Shown here: positions 18,311-26,541 of the stretch, piece by piece
Numbering within the stretch: position 1 is the first letter of the stretch
Layout of the letters: every line of letters starts with the position of its first letter
Source: Mumia sp. ZJ1417
Lineage (GTDB): Bacteria > Actinomycetota > Actinomycetes > Propionibacteriales > Nocardioidaceae
Assembly (NCBI RefSeq): GCF_014127285.1
Contig: NZ_CP059901.1
Location: 1,240,001-1,304,000 of the forward strand
Direction of reading: 5' to 3'
DNA length: 64,000 bases
Made by a program: the position numbers and the translations under genes
The notes under the pieces: model-generated
Database searches by the model: none
The model's input: the letters and a program-made list of their open reading frames with translations, nothing else
Told to the model about the DNA's origin: nothing

Positions 18311-20092
18311 GTGGCGCGCGAGATCAACTCAGTCGGAGTCGTCGGCCTGGGCACCATGGGTGCCGGCATCGCAGAGGTGCTCGCCCGCAACGGCATCTCG
18401 GTGATCGGCGTCGATCGCGACGAGGCGGGGCTCGACCACGGCCGCGGCACGATCGCGCACTCGACCCAGCGCGCCGCCGAGCGGGGCAAGCTGGCCGACG
18501 ACGACCGTGCGGCTCTGCTCGGTCGCATCACCTACACCACCGACCTGACCTCCCTCGCCGACGTCGATCTGGTCATCGAGGCCGTGGTCGAGCAGCTCGA
18601 CGTCAAGATCGACGTCTTCCAGCAGCTCGACAAGATCGTCCGTGACGACGCGATCCTCGCATCCAACACCTCGGCGCTCTCGGTCACCGAGATCGCGTCG
18701 GCCACCAAGCTCCCCAGCCGCGTCGTCGGGCTCCACTTCTTCAACCCGGCGCCGGTCCAGGACTTCGTCGAGGTCGTCCGGACGGTCGTCTCCGCGCCCG
18801 ACGTCGTCGACGACGTCGTCGCCCTGGCGCAGCGTCTGGGCAAGAGCCCCGTCACCGTCGGCGACAAGGCCGGCTTCATCGCCAACGCGCTGCTCTTCGC
18901 CTATCTCAACCACGCGGCCTCGATGTACGAGGCGCAGTACGCGACGCGCGAGGACATCGACGCCGCGATGCGACTCGGCTGCGGCTACCCGATGGGCCCG
19001 CTCGCGCTTCTCGACCTCATCGGCCTCGACACCGCGTACGAGATCCTCGAGACGATGTACCTCCAGGACCGCAAGCGTGTCCACGCGCCGTCGCCGATCC
19101 TCAAGCAGATGGTCACCGCCGGCCTCCTCGGCCGCAAGTCCGGCCGCGGCTTCTACACGTACACCGAGGAGTACGCGTCGGAGGTCGTCGCCGATGCCGC
19201 CACCCCGTCGGCCGATGTCGCGCCGCAGCTGCGCCGCGACATCGCCACCGTCGGTGTCGTCGGCACCGGCACCATGGCCGCGGGCATCGTCGAGGTCTTC
19301 GCCAAGGCCGGCTACGACGTCGTCTACGTCGGACGCACGCCCGACAAGCTCGACGGCGTCCGTGCTGCGATCACCAAGTCGCTCGACAAGGCCATCTCGC
19401 GCGGCAGGTCCACCGAGGAGAAGAAGGCCGAGGTCCTCGCGCGGCTGTCCGGCAGCACCGAGCGCGAGGCCTTGGCCGACGTCGACATCGTCGTCGAGGC
19501 GATCGCGGAGGATCTCGACGTGAAGGTCGAGCTGTTCAAGGACCTCGACCGCCTCTGCAAGCCCGGTGCGATCCTCGCCACGACAACGTCCTCGTTGCCG
19601 GTCATCGCGTGCGCCGCGGTCACCAGCCGCCCGGCCGACATCATCGGGATGCACTTCTTCAACCCCGCGCCGGTGATGAAGCTCGTCGAGGTCGTCTCGA
19701 CCGTGGCGACCGCCGACGAAGTGAGCGAGACCGTCACGGCGCTGTGCGCCCAGATCGGCAAGCACCCCGTGTCGTGCGGCGACCGCGCGGGCTTCATCGT
19801 CAACGCGTTGCTCTTCCCGTACCTCAACGACGCCGTCAAGATGCTCGAGGCGCACTACGCCACCGCCGACGACATCGACGTCGCGATGAAGCTCGGCTGC
19901 CGGCTGCCGATGGGTCCGTTCGAGCTGCTCGACGTCGTCGGCAACGACGTGTCGCTGGCGATCGAGCAGACCCTCTTCCGCGAGTTCCGTGAGCCCGCCT
20001 GGGCGCCGGCGCCGCTGCTCGAGCACCTCGTGACCGCGGGCTACCTCGGGCGCAAGACCGGACGCGGCTTTCGCGACTACGCCCGCCGCTGA
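18311..20092 (+). CDS. Double-length 3-hydroxyacyl-CoA (3-hydroxybutyryl-CoA) dehydrogenase
   Basis: A 593-residue protein made of two tandem copies of the usual 280-residue enzyme. Copy 1 (about 1-290) has the NAD motif GLGTMGAGIAEV, SNTSALSV, GLHFFNPAP and FIANALLF; copy 2 (about 312-593) has GTGTMAAGIVEV, TTTSSLPV, GMHFFNPAPVMKLVEV and FIVNALLF. The catalytic Ser, His and Asn are present in both copies; copy 2 has TTTS in place of SNTS. It oxidises 3-hydroxyacyl-CoA, or reduces acetoacetyl-CoA in reverse, and so could feed crotonyl-CoA to Ccr. GTG start with AGGAG seven bases upstream. Confidence 0.9.
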   Translation: MAREINSVGVVGLGTMGAGIAEVLARNGISVIGVDRDEAGLDHGRGTIAHSTQRAAERGKLADDDRAALLGRITYTTDLTSLADVDLVIEAVVEQLDVKIDVFQQLDKIVRDDAILASNTSALSVTEIASATKLPSRVVGLHFFNPAPVQDFVEVVRTVVSAPDVVDDVVALAQRLGKSPVTVGDKAGFIANALLFAYLNHAASMYEAQYATREDIDAAMRLGCGYPMGPLALLDLIGLDTAYEILETMYLQDRKRVHAPSPILKQMVTAGLLGRKSGRGFYTYTEEYASEVVADAATPSADVAPQLRRDIATVGVVGTGTMAAGIVEVFAKAGYDVVYVGRTPDKLDGVRAAITKSLDKAISRGRSTEEKKAEVLARLSGSTEREALADVDIVVEAIAEDLDVKVELFKDLDRLCKPGAILATTTSSLPVIACAAVTSRPADIIGMHFFNPAPVMKLVEVVSTVATADEVSETVTALCAQIGKHPVSCGDRAGFIVNALLFPYLNDAVKMLEAHYATADDIDVAMKLGCRLPMGPFELLDVVGNDVSLAIEQTLFREFREPAWAPAPLLEHLVTAGYLGRKTGRGFRDYARR

Positions 20093-20112
20093 GCGGTCCG
20101 TACGCTGGAGCC

Positions 20113-20394
20113 ATGTCTCGCCGACGTCGCACACCCCGTGGACCACGGGGTGCTCCTCCGCCGCTGAATGGCGGTCACCAGCGCGTCGAGGAGCGCGGCG
20201 ACGGCGACTGGGTCGTCCGTACGATCACGGGGGCGACGTCCACCAAGACGTACACCTGCCCCGGCTGCGCGCAGCCGATCCGTCCGGCGACGCCCCACGT
20301 CGTCGTGTGGCCGCTCGAGCCGGGGCTCCTGAGCACCTCGGGCCTCGAGGAGCGCCGACACTGGCACAGCCCCTGCTGGCGACGCCGCCGCTGA
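20113..20394 (+). CDS. Small zinc-finger-like protein
   Basis: A 93-residue basic protein conserved in actinobacteria, sometimes labelled ATP/GTP-binding without support. It has an Arg/Pro-rich N-terminus and a probable zinc knuckle: TYTCPGCAQPI near 47-57 and then RRHWHSPCW near 81-89 (C-x2-C ... H-x-H-x2-C). Function unknown. TACGCT (20101-20106) six bases before the ATG suggests a leaderless message. Confidence 0.65.
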   Translation: MSRRRRTPRGPRGAPPPLNGGHQRVEERGDGDWVVRTITGATSTKTYTCPGCAQPIRPATPHVVVWPLEPGLLSTSGLEERRHWHSPCWRRRR

Positions 20395-20403
20395 CCGCCC
20401 GCG

Positions 20404-20451
20404 GCCTCACCCGCCACGGGTGAGGCTCACCGCGAGGCACGCGGTGAGACT
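20404..20451 (+). promoter_or_regulatory. Operator E and promoter of the YihY-phosphatase unit
   Basis: TCACCC-GCCAC-GGGTGA (20407-20423) lies in a 10-bp perfect stem (20404-20426). Exactly 22 nt after the palindrome is GAGACT (20446-20451) as a weak -10, and the GTG at 20458 follows six bases later. The palindrome centre is therefore near -43. A second inverted repeat (CTCACCGCG / CGCGGTGAG, 20426-20448) overlaps the -10. The stems might also stop the transcript of the 20113 gene. Confidence 0.7.
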
Positions 20452-20457
20452 TGTGCG

Positions 20458-21336
20458 GTGGGACGGCGTGCCAGCACAGAGGCCTGGGTCGGGAGGGCCG
20501 TCGCCGTCAAGGCGTGGTTCGACGCGTCCTTCCCCGGCCGCTGCGTGCGTCACATGTACGACATGGACGGGCGGAACCGTGCGATCACCCTGTCCGGCCA
20601 GGCGTTCATCGCCCTGATCCCGCTCCTGGTCGTCGGTTCGAGCTGGTTGTCCAGCTCGGGCGACCAGCAGGTCGACGACCTGCTCATCGACTACTTCGGT
20701 CTCACCGGCAGCGCCGCCGAGGCCATGAGCCTGCTGTTCGCGTCGCCGCCGGACGCGACGGGCGGGTTCACCCTCGGGAGCTTCGTGATCCTGCTGCTGT
20801 CGATCGGTTCCTTCTCACGGACGCTCCAGCGGATGTACGAGCTCGCCTGGTCTCTCGAGGCCGCGCCACGGGTGAAGGCCGCCTCGGCCGGCTTCCTCGG
20901 CGTCTTCTTCATGCTCGCGATGTTCGTCCTGGTCGGTTGGGTCGGACACCTCCTCGGCCCCGCGGGCGTCCCGGTCCAAGTGGTGATCTCGGTGCCGCTG
21001 TGGATGATGCTGCTCCGGATCGAGCTGGCGGGGCGTGCCACCGTCGAGGCCCTGCTGCCCGCGGCGATCCTCACGACGGGCGTGCAGCTCGCGGCCGGCT
21101 GGTGGACCCATCTGTACGTGCCGCACCTCATCGCGATCGACGCCCAGCGCTACGGGGTGATCGGTGTCGCGTTCGCGATCGTCGCGTGGCTCGTCGTCGT
21201 GGCGTACGTGCTGGTCGGCACCGCCGTCGTCGGCTACGAGCTGTCGGTCTGGATGCGCGACCGGGGCATCACCGCCACCATGATGGCCTGGGTGGGACGG
21301 GTGGTCCCGCGCCTGACTCGGCAGGAGGACCCATGA
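20458..21336 (+). CDS. YihY/BrkB-family membrane protein
   Basis: A 292-residue protein with about six membrane helices, including AITLSGQAFIALIPLLVVGSSW at 42-63 and several through residue 270. The family is widespread; old labels as ribonuclease BN or serum-resistance factor are not reliable, and function is unknown. A GTG start six bases after the -10 box gives a leaderless message. The downstream phosphatase start overlaps its stop (ATGA), so the two are translationally coupled. First gene of the 20.4-26.6 kb operator-linked cluster. Confidence 0.8.
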   Translation: MGRRASTEAWVGRAVAVKAWFDASFPGRCVRHMYDMDGRNRAITLSGQAFIALIPLLVVGSSWLSSSGDQQVDDLLIDYFGLTGSAAEAMSLLFASPPDATGGFTLGSFVILLLSIGSFSRTLQRMYELAWSLEAAPRVKAASAGFLGVFFMLAMFVLVGWVGHLLGPAGVPVQVVISVPLWMMLLRIELAGRATVEALLPAAILTTGVQLAAGWWTHLYVPHLIAIDAQRYGVIGVAFAIVAWLVVVAYVLVGTAVVGYELSVWMRDRGITATMMAWVGRVVPRLTRQEDP

Positions 21337-22142
21337 TCGATCCCGCGACGTACCCAGGTGCGTCGATCCCCTTGGAGACGCTCCCCAACCTGCGCGGTCT
21401 CGGCGGGTGGAGGACCAGCGACGGGCGCCGTGTCCGCGACGGAGTGCTCTACCGATCGACGGACCTGAGCCGGCTGAGCGGAGCGGACCTGGACGCGGTC
21501 GCCGCGCTCGGCATCCGGACGGTGGTGGACCTGCGGACCCAACCCGAGCGCGCACTGCGCCCGGATGTCGTGGTGCCGGGGGCTGAGCACGTCGTGCTCG
21601 ACGTCCTCGCCGACGACACCGACGCCACACCCACCGACATGGCGACGATCCTCGAGGACCCGAAGCGCGCCAAGACGCTCCTCGGCGACGGGCAGGTGGA
21701 GGAGCTGCTCAGCCGGGCCTACACGCAGCTGGTCGCCCTCCCGAGCGCGCGTACGGCGTACCGGACGTTCTTCTCCGACCTCCTCGCGCTCGACCGCGGC
21801 CCCGTGCTGTTCCACTGCACCACGGGCAAGGACCGTACGGGGTGGGCCGCGGCGACGACCCTCCTGATGGTCGGCGTGCCGGAGGAGGACGTGGTGCGCG
21901 AGTACCTGCTCACCAACGACCAGCTCCTCCCGGCGCTCAAGCCCGTCTTCGACGAGTTCGCGGCGCACGGCGGCGATCCCGCACTGCTCCGCCCGGTCCT
22001 CGGGGTCCGTGAGGCGTACCTCGAGACCAGCATGGCGCAGGCGCGGACGCAGTACGGCGATCTCGCGACGTACTTCGCCGAGGGACTCGGCGTCGGCCCG
22101 GACCGCCGGGAGGCCCTTCGTGACCTCCTGACCGAGTGCTGA
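21333..22142 (+). CDS. Tyrosine-specific (dual-specificity type) phosphatase
   Basis: A 269-residue protein of the Y_phosphatase3 type. The N-terminus has NLRGLGGWRTSDGRRVRDGVLYRS, the substrate-recognition hallmark of this family, and the catalytic P-loop HCTTGKDRTG (C-x5-R) is at about 163-172. It would remove phosphate from tyrosine residues or from phosphoinositide-like substrates. The ATG overlaps the YihY stop codon. Its link with a membrane protein and the operator suggests a signalling role in the same response. Confidence 0.88.
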   Translation: MIDPATYPGASIPLETLPNLRGLGGWRTSDGRRVRDGVLYRSTDLSRLSGADLDAVAALGIRTVVDLRTQPERALRPDVVVPGAEHVVLDVLADDTDATPTDMATILEDPKRAKTLLGDGQVEELLSRAYTQLVALPSARTAYRTFFSDLLALDRGPVLFHCTTGKDRTGWAAATTLLMVGVPEEDVVREYLLTNDQLLPALKPVFDEFAAHGGDPALLRPVLGVREAYLETSMAQARTQYGDLATYFAEGLGVGPDRREALRDLLTEC

Positions 22143-22161
22143 GGCCCGTCCGGGCTCAACG

Positions 22162-22206
22162 TCACCCGCGAAGGGTGATCCCCAGACGGGGCGTTCACCG
22201 CAGAGT
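22162..22206 (+). promoter_or_regulatory. Operator C and promoter of the DUF6325-SHOCT unit
   Basis: TCACCC-GCGAA-GGGTGA (22162-22178) is followed after 22 nt by CAGAGT (22201-22206). The spacing is identical to sites E, D and B. The transcript should start near 22213, giving a short leader with GAGAGGGGAC as ribosome binding site for the ATG at 22241. Confidence 0.7.
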
Positions 22207-22240
22207 GGGACGAAAGCTCGTCGCAGAGAGGGGACATCCG

Positions 22241-22678
22241 ATGGCGGACAACGCGAACCCGTCCGGCCCGGTCGACATCGCCGTGCTGGGGTTCCTGGAG
22301 GGGGCGACGCCTGACGGCAGCGTGGCCACCGTCGTGGCCGACGCCGTCGCGAGCGGAGCCGTACGGCTGCTCGATGCGGTGATCGTCTCCCGCGGTGAAG
22401 ACGGGAGCGTGACGGTGCTCGACATCGACGACGGGGACGCGATCCGCGAGATCCTGGGCGTGGAGTCCGACGTGCCGGGCCTGCTGGGTGAGGAGGACAT
22501 CCTCGCGATCGCCGAGGCGGTGCCGAACGGGACGTCCGCGGTGCTCGTCGTCTGGGAGAACGTGTGGGCCGCTCGCTTCTCCGCAGCGCTCGGCGCTGTA
22601 GGAGGCGTCGTCCTCGCGCACGAGCGCATCGACCGTTCCGACCTCGACGCCGTGGTGGCGGCGTGGGGATCTGAGTGA
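22241..22678 (+). CDS. DUF6325/DUF1269-like protein
   Basis: A 145-residue acidic protein that begins with a short polar N-terminus and then GPVDIAVLGFLEG. The pattern of a beta strand, an Asp/Glu-rich loop (DIDDGDAIREILGVESD) and a final strand-helix with VLVVWENVWAARFSAAL and GGVVLAHERI matches the DUF6325 family, related to DUF1269. Such proteins often sit beside SHOCT genes in actinobacteria. Function unknown; it may form a membrane-associated complex with the next gene product, 13 nt downstream. Confidence 0.75.
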   Translation: MADNANPSGPVDIAVLGFLEGATPDGSVATVVADAVASGAVRLLDAVIVSRGEDGSVTVLDIDDGDAIREILGVESDVPGLLGEEDILAIAEAVPNGTSAVLVVWENVWAARFSAALGAVGGVVLAHERIDRSDLDAVVAAWGSE

Positions 22679-22691
22679 GGAGAGTACGACC

Positions 22692-23045
22692 ATGATCGGT
22701 GGACGTGGGGGACGCCCGGGCCTCATCGGGCTGGCGGCGAGGACTGCTGTCGTGGCAGGAACCGCCGGCGCGGTGAACAACCGGATGCAGCGACGCCAGG
22801 ACGCCCGGTACGAGCAGGAGGCGCAGTCGCAGGCGTACGAGCAGCAGCAACAGCAGGCAGCGATGCAGGCTGCGGCGCAGCAGGCGGCCGCGGCCCAGCA
22901 GTACGCCGCGCAGCAGCCGGCGCCAGCTGCCGCGGGGGGCGGCGACGTCGTCACCCAGCTCGAGCGGCTCGCGGCACTGCAGCAGCAGGGGATCTTGACG
23001 TCGGAGGAGTTCGCCGCCCAGAAGGCCAAGATCCTCGGCGGCTGA
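22692..23045 (+). CDS. SHOCT-domain protein
   Basis: A 117-residue protein. Residues 1-25 are a glycine-rich, weakly hydrophobic N-terminus (LIGLAARTAVVAGTAGAV); 30-80 are a Gln/Ala-rich helical linker; and 86-117 are a SHOCT domain (LERLAALQQQGILTSEEFAAQKAKIL). SHOCT domains are short oligomerisation modules on membrane and secreted proteins. It is in one transcription unit with the DUF6325 gene. Confidence 0.85.
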   Translation: MIGGRGGRPGLIGLAARTAVVAGTAGAVNNRMQRRQDARYEQEAQSQAYEQQQQQAAMQAAAQQAAAAQQYAAQQPAPAAAGGGDVVTQLERLAALQQQGILTSEEFAAQKAKILGG

Positions 23046-23050
23046 GGCAC

Positions 23051-23126
23051 TCGCCGCGCGGCGGTGATCGCCCGCGGCGAATCACCCCGTGGGTGTGATG
23101 CTGCGGCGCCGTGGCGCCGACACGCT
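23051..23126 (+). promoter_or_regulatory. Operator D (two sites) and promoter of the four-TM protein gene
   Basis: D2, TCACCC-CGTGG-GTGTGA (23082-23098), is followed after exactly 22 nt by CACGCT (23121-23126). D1, TCGCCG-CGCGG-CGGTGA (23051-23067), lies 31 bp further up, about three helical turns, on the same DNA face. D1 has no -10 of its own, so it may be an auxiliary site. Confidence 0.6.
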
Positions 23127-23171
23127 GACTGGTACGCGGCGGGGTGGCCGCCGCCTGATGAAGGAGACCGA

Positions 23172-23579
23172 ATGTCCACCCGTTCTGCCACACGCACCAG
23201 CAACCCCTGGGCGCAGGGGCTCACGATCTTCGCAGCAGCGATGCTGGCGATCATCGGGTTCGTCCAGGTTTTCCAGGGGATCGCCGCCATCGCCAAGGAC
23301 GACGTCTTCGTCCGTACCGAGGACTACGTGTACGCGTTCAACGTCACGACGTGGGGCTGGATCCACCTCGTGCTCGGCGTGCTCTTCATCGTGATCGCGT
23401 TCGCGATCATGTCCGGCAACGCGTTCGCGCGCGGAGCCGGCATCGGCCTGGCGGTCCTCTCGATCATCGCCAACTTCCTGTGGCTGCCGTACTACCCGAT
23501 CTGGGCAGTCGTGATCATCGCGTTCAACGTGTTCCTCATCTGGGCACTGGCCAACTACACGCCAGACTTCGAGAGCTGA
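23172..23579 (+). CDS. DUF7144-like four-TM membrane protein
   Basis: A 135-residue protein with four membrane helices (about 14-39, 60-80, 88-108 and 111-130) and few charges. The conserved look is NPWAQGLTIFAAAMLAIIGFVQVFQG and then TWGWIHLVLGVLFI. Such proteins recur in actinobacteria next to SHOCT and AI-2E genes. Function unknown. The start is the ATG at 23172 after AAGGAG. Confidence 0.7.
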   Translation: MSTRSATRTSNPWAQGLTIFAAAMLAIIGFVQVFQGIAAIAKDDVFVRTEDYVYAFNVTTWGWIHLVLGVLFIVIAFAIMSGNAFARGAGIGLAVLSIIANFLWLPYYPIWAVVIIAFNVFLIWALANYTPDFES

Positions 23580-23605
23580 CGATTCCTTCGTTGAACGGAG
23601 CGCGC

Positions 23606-23836
23606 ATGACGAGCGCCTCGCCCGGCCGATCGACCTCGTACGAGATCCTCGTGCGAGGCGAGCTGAGCGAGGCGCTCGTCGCTGCGCTGGCCGCGCTGCG
23701 CCTGCGTGTGGAACCCGGAGACACTGTCGCGCTTCGGGGTGCCTTTCGTGACCGTGCCGAGCTCCTCGGCGCGCTGCAGGCCCTCGAGGAGCTCGGGGTG
23801 GAGCTCATCGAGGTCACCCCCACCCAGGACGACTAA
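23606..23836 (+). CDS. Small protein, paralogue of the 26317-26535 gene
   Basis: A 76-residue protein reading YEILVRGELSEALVAAL, then VALRGAFRDRAELLGALQAL and ELGVELIEV. The order of strand, helix, strand, helix, strand matches a ferredoxin-like fold. The product of 26317-26535 has the same pattern (YVIVVAGALTDAV, LRGRFSGLVALNDLLFAL, DLGLTLVSV), so the two are paralogues within one regulated cluster. Its stop overlaps the convergent gene by three bases. Confidence 0.65.
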   Translation: MTSASPGRSTSYEILVRGELSEALVAALAALRLRVEPGDTVALRGAFRDRAELLGALQALEELGVELIEVTPTQDD

Positions 23837-25170
23837 CCGGGAGTCCCTGGACCACTGGCCGGCTGTTCAGCCGGCTTCCGCTCCCGCGGCCCGGCCACCA
23901 GCTCCACCACGAGCAGGCCCAGCACGATCAGGACGACGATCACCAGCGCGTTGCCCCCGGTCGGATGGTCGAGAGAGACGTAGGCGAGCACCCCGAGCGC
24001 CACGACCGCGACGCGGGCGAAGGTCCGGTAGGTGGCGACGAACGTGGACACGGGGCCGCGGGAGATGCCGGAGCGCTCGCGCATCCGTCCCGCCGCGCCC
24101 ACGATGCCCGTACGGATCGCGGCGCCGGCTCCCGTCGGGGCGAGGAGGAACGCGGTCACCGCGAGCGCGAGCGCGATGACGAGGACCGCGCGCAGCGCGG
24201 TACGGATGAACAGGACGAGCTGGTCGTAGACGACTGCAGCGGCATCAGCGGGCAGCACGTCGGACGGCACCGCGTCGAGGTAGAGCGGCCGGATGAGGTT
24301 GAGGACCAGGCCCAGGAGCACCATCGCGACGGCGACCGAGATCGCGACAGCGAAGAGCGCATGCCTGCGGTCTCGCGCGATGAAGACCGCCGTCGCGAGC
24401 AGGACGAGCCCGAGGATCGGGAGCACGCGCGAGGCCGTCTCGAGCCAGCTGAACCACGTCTGCGCCTTGCCTATGTCATCGGACTGGAAGAGCACGAAGC
24501 TCGCGTTGACCTCGGGGATGCGCTCGGCCAACGCGAACCCACGGTCGACGAGGAGCTGTTTGGCCGCCTCGACGAACGTCGCGATGTTGATGCTCACCGC
24601 ATTGTCGGTGACCTCGACCTGGTCGGTGTCGGCGCCGGTGAGGACGGCGACTGCCTGGCCATGGGCTTCGCGGTTGGCGGTCACCCACGCCTCCTCGAAC
24701 GTCTCGGAGCGGACCACGCGGTCGACGGTGTCGCGCACGAACCCCTCCACGGCGCTCGTCAACGGAGTGGCGAGGGCGGGCAGCAGCGGAGCCGCACGGG
24801 GCGGTACGAAGTCCTGCTGCGCCACTGCGTCGAGCGCCTCCTTCGTCACCGCGTCGATGTTGAGCTGCGTGACGATCACGTCGGTGATGAGGTTGGTGAG
24901 CGCGTCCTGCACCGCCGGGTCCGAGACCAGCGGCGCGACGGTCTCGACGTAGCGGTCGGTGTCGCCGATCTCGTCGTGCGCCCACGTCGCGACGACGGAC
25001 AGCGGGGCCATGAGCGCGCCGAGGAAGACGAGCACGGCGACCAGCGGCGTACGCCACCAGCCGCTGCGTCCGCCGGGGGCGGCCGTGGCGTCGGGCTGAT
25101 CGGACAGGCGCTGCCTGAGATCGGCGACCTCCGCACGGAGCCGTTCGACCTCCTCGTCGTTCGCACTCAT
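23833..25170 (-). CDS. Large membrane protein with N-terminal coiled coil and extracytoplasmic domain
   Basis: A 445-residue protein of unknown function. Residues 5-25 (EEVERLRAEVADLRQRL) form a short coiled coil; a membrane helix follows at about 37-59; residues 60-245 are a large extracytoplasmic domain with DPAVQDALTNLITDVIV and VEGFVRDTVDRVV amphipathic helices; then five further membrane helices and a Pro-rich tail. The ATG overlaps the AI-2E gene stop (ATGA), so the two are co-translated from operator A. Confidence 0.7.
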   Translation of the reverse strand: MSANDEEVERLRAEVADLRQRLSDQPDATAAPGGRSGWWRTPLVAVLVFLGALMAPLSVVATWAHDEIGDTDRYVETVAPLVSDPAVQDALTNLITDVIVTQLNIDAVTKEALDAVAQQDFVPPRAAPLLPALATPLTSAVEGFVRDTVDRVVRSETFEEAWVTANREAHGQAVAVLTGADTDQVEVTDNAVSINIATFVEAAKQLLVDRGFALAERIPEVNASFVLFQSDDIGKAQTWFSWLETASRVLPILGLVLLATAVFIARDRRHALFAVAISVAVAMVLLGLVLNLIRPLYLDAVPSDVLPADAAAVVYDQLVLFIRTALRAVLVIALALAVTAFLLAPTGAGAAIRTGIVGAAGRMRERSGISRGPVSTFVATYRTFARVAVVALGVLAYVSLDHPTGGNALVIVVLIVLGLLVVELVAGPRERKPAEQPASGPGTPG

Positions 25171-26249
25171 GGTGTGGTCCTTTCCACGGCCTTCGGCACG
25201 GTGTCGCTGGACAGCAGCGGGCCGATCCAGCCCCGGTCGGGACTGACGTCGACGAAGACGGCCTTGACGAACAAGGTGAGGGGGATGGCCAGAATCGCCC
25301 CGATGCCGCCGAACAGCGAGGCCCAGAAGATGAGGGACAAGAAGGTCAGCGATCCTGACAGTCCGACCGTGTTGCCGACGACTCGGGGCTGCACGAGGGT
25401 CTGCAGCACGAAGTTCACCGCCGAGTACACGAGGATCACGGCCAGCGCCGTACCCCAGCCGTGATCGAGCAGCGCGATGATCGTCGGCGGAATGAGGCCG
25501 ATGATGAACCCGATGTTGGGAATGTAGTTCGTGAGGAACGCGAGGATGCCCCACAGCCACGGGTCCCGGATGTCGAGCGCGTACAGCGCGACGACGTCGA
25601 CGAGGGCGACGACGAGCCCGAACAGCGTGGACACGACCAGGTACGTCCGCGTCCCCTGGGCGAACCTCCCGAACGCCTCCGCCGTACGCGAGCCGCTCGA
25701 GGGGACCCTGCGCAGCTTCGAGGCGAATGCGCCCGCGTCCGTCGCGACGAAGAAGAGCAGGACGACGATGAAGAAGATGCTCGAGAACGCGCCTGCGACA
25801 CCTCCGATGAGGTCTGTCGCGATCCCGACGAGGCTGCCCAGGTCGATCGACCTGATCATCTCCTGGACCTCCGCGCTACCGACGCCCCACGACTCGAGGA
25901 GGTCCCCGATGTCGTTGACGAACGCCTGGAACTGCGGCTCGTACTCGCCGAGCAACGTCGCGAATCTGCCCGCGGCGACCACCAGGGCGACTCCGAAGCC
26001 GCCCACGATGGCGTACACCGCAAGGAGGGTGGTCCCCGTCGCGAGCCACTCGGGGACGCCGCGCCTCACGGCGAAGTCACGGACGGGTTGGACCGCGACG
26101 ACGAGGACGAGCGCGAGGATGAGCGGCGCGATGATGCCAGCGAACACGCGCAACCCGATCGCTGCGGCGAGGGCGCCGGCGCAGGTGAGGATGATCAGTG
26201 GCTCACGGGGGAGCGCGAGCCGCGTCGATGGCTCTCGATCGTCAGGCAC
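25167..26249 (-). CDS. AI-2E-family transporter
   Basis: A 360-residue membrane protein of the UPF0118/AI-2E family, with an N-terminal pair of helices (about 16-55), a long amphipathic region, and the typical TNYIPNIGFIIGLIPPTIIAL and GLSGSLTFLSLIFWASLFGGIGAILAIPL segments. The name comes from E. coli TqsA; many members move sodium, protons or other small solutes instead, so the substrate is open. GTG start with TAGCGT six bases upstream (leaderless). Confidence 0.88.
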   Translation of the reverse strand: MPDDREPSTRLALPREPLIILTCAGALAAAIGLRVFAGIIAPLILALVLVVAVQPVRDFAVRRGVPEWLATGTTLLAVYAIVGGFGVALVVAAGRFATLLGEYEPQFQAFVNDIGDLLESWGVGSAEVQEMIRSIDLGSLVGIATDLIGGVAGAFSSIFFIVVLLFFVATDAGAFASKLRRVPSSGSRTAEAFGRFAQGTRTYLVVSTLFGLVVALVDVVALYALDIRDPWLWGILAFLTNYIPNIGFIIGLIPPTIIALLDHGWGTALAVILVYSAVNFVLQTLVQPRVVGNTVGLSGSLTFLSLIFWASLFGGIGAILAIPLTLFVKAVFVDVSPDRGWIGPLLSSDTVPKAVERTTP

Positions 26250-26255
26250 GGTTCG

Positions 26256-26301
26256 ACGCTAGGACAGCCCTGGGCTGCTGCGACTCACCCGTGCGGTGTG
26301 A
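26256..26301 (-). promoter_or_regulatory. Operator A and promoter of the AI-2E unit
   Basis: On the minus strand TCACAC-CGCAC-GGGTGA (26301-26285) is followed by GTCGC, an 18-nt gap and TAGCGT (26261-26256); the GTG is six bases further on. Site A and site B agree at 24 of 31 positions. The palindrome centre is near -44. Confidence 0.7.
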
Positions 26302-26316
26302 GATCGGCGCGGACGC

Positions 26317-26535
26317 TCACGCGTTCTGGCGGACCGAGACGAGGGTGAGCCCGAGGTCGTCGAGGGCGAAGAGCAGGTCGTTCAGGGCGACCAGGCCGGA
26401 GAACCGACCGCGCAGCACGAGCCCACCACGCTCTTCGGTCACGTCCAGGCCCCTGGCGCGGGTGGCGCGTGCCACTGCGTCGGTCAACGCACCTGCGACG
26501 ACGATGACGTACGGCGTGCCCTCGTCCTCCTCCAT
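26317..26535 (-). CDS. Small protein, paralogue of the 23606-23836 gene
   Basis: A 72-residue protein with an acidic start and then YVIVVAGALTDAVARATRAR, GGLVLRGRFSGLVALNDLLFAL and DLGLTLVSVRQ. The pattern and the LRGxF motif match the 76-residue protein encoded at 23606. Both lie in operator-linked units, at either side of the cluster. It starts with ATG six bases after the -10 box CAGACT, so it is leaderless. Function unknown. Confidence 0.65.
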   Translation of the reverse strand: MEEDEGTPYVIVVAGALTDAVARATRARGLDVTEERGGLVLRGRFSGLVALNDLLFALDDLGLTLVSVRQNA

Positions 26536-26541
26536 GCGCCC

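Noticed and set aside
20404-20448. The two strong stems before YihY as a simple terminator of the 20113 gene
   Set aside because: The first stem has the same core and the same spacing to a -10 as four other promoters, so an operator explains it better; termination as a second role is not excluded.
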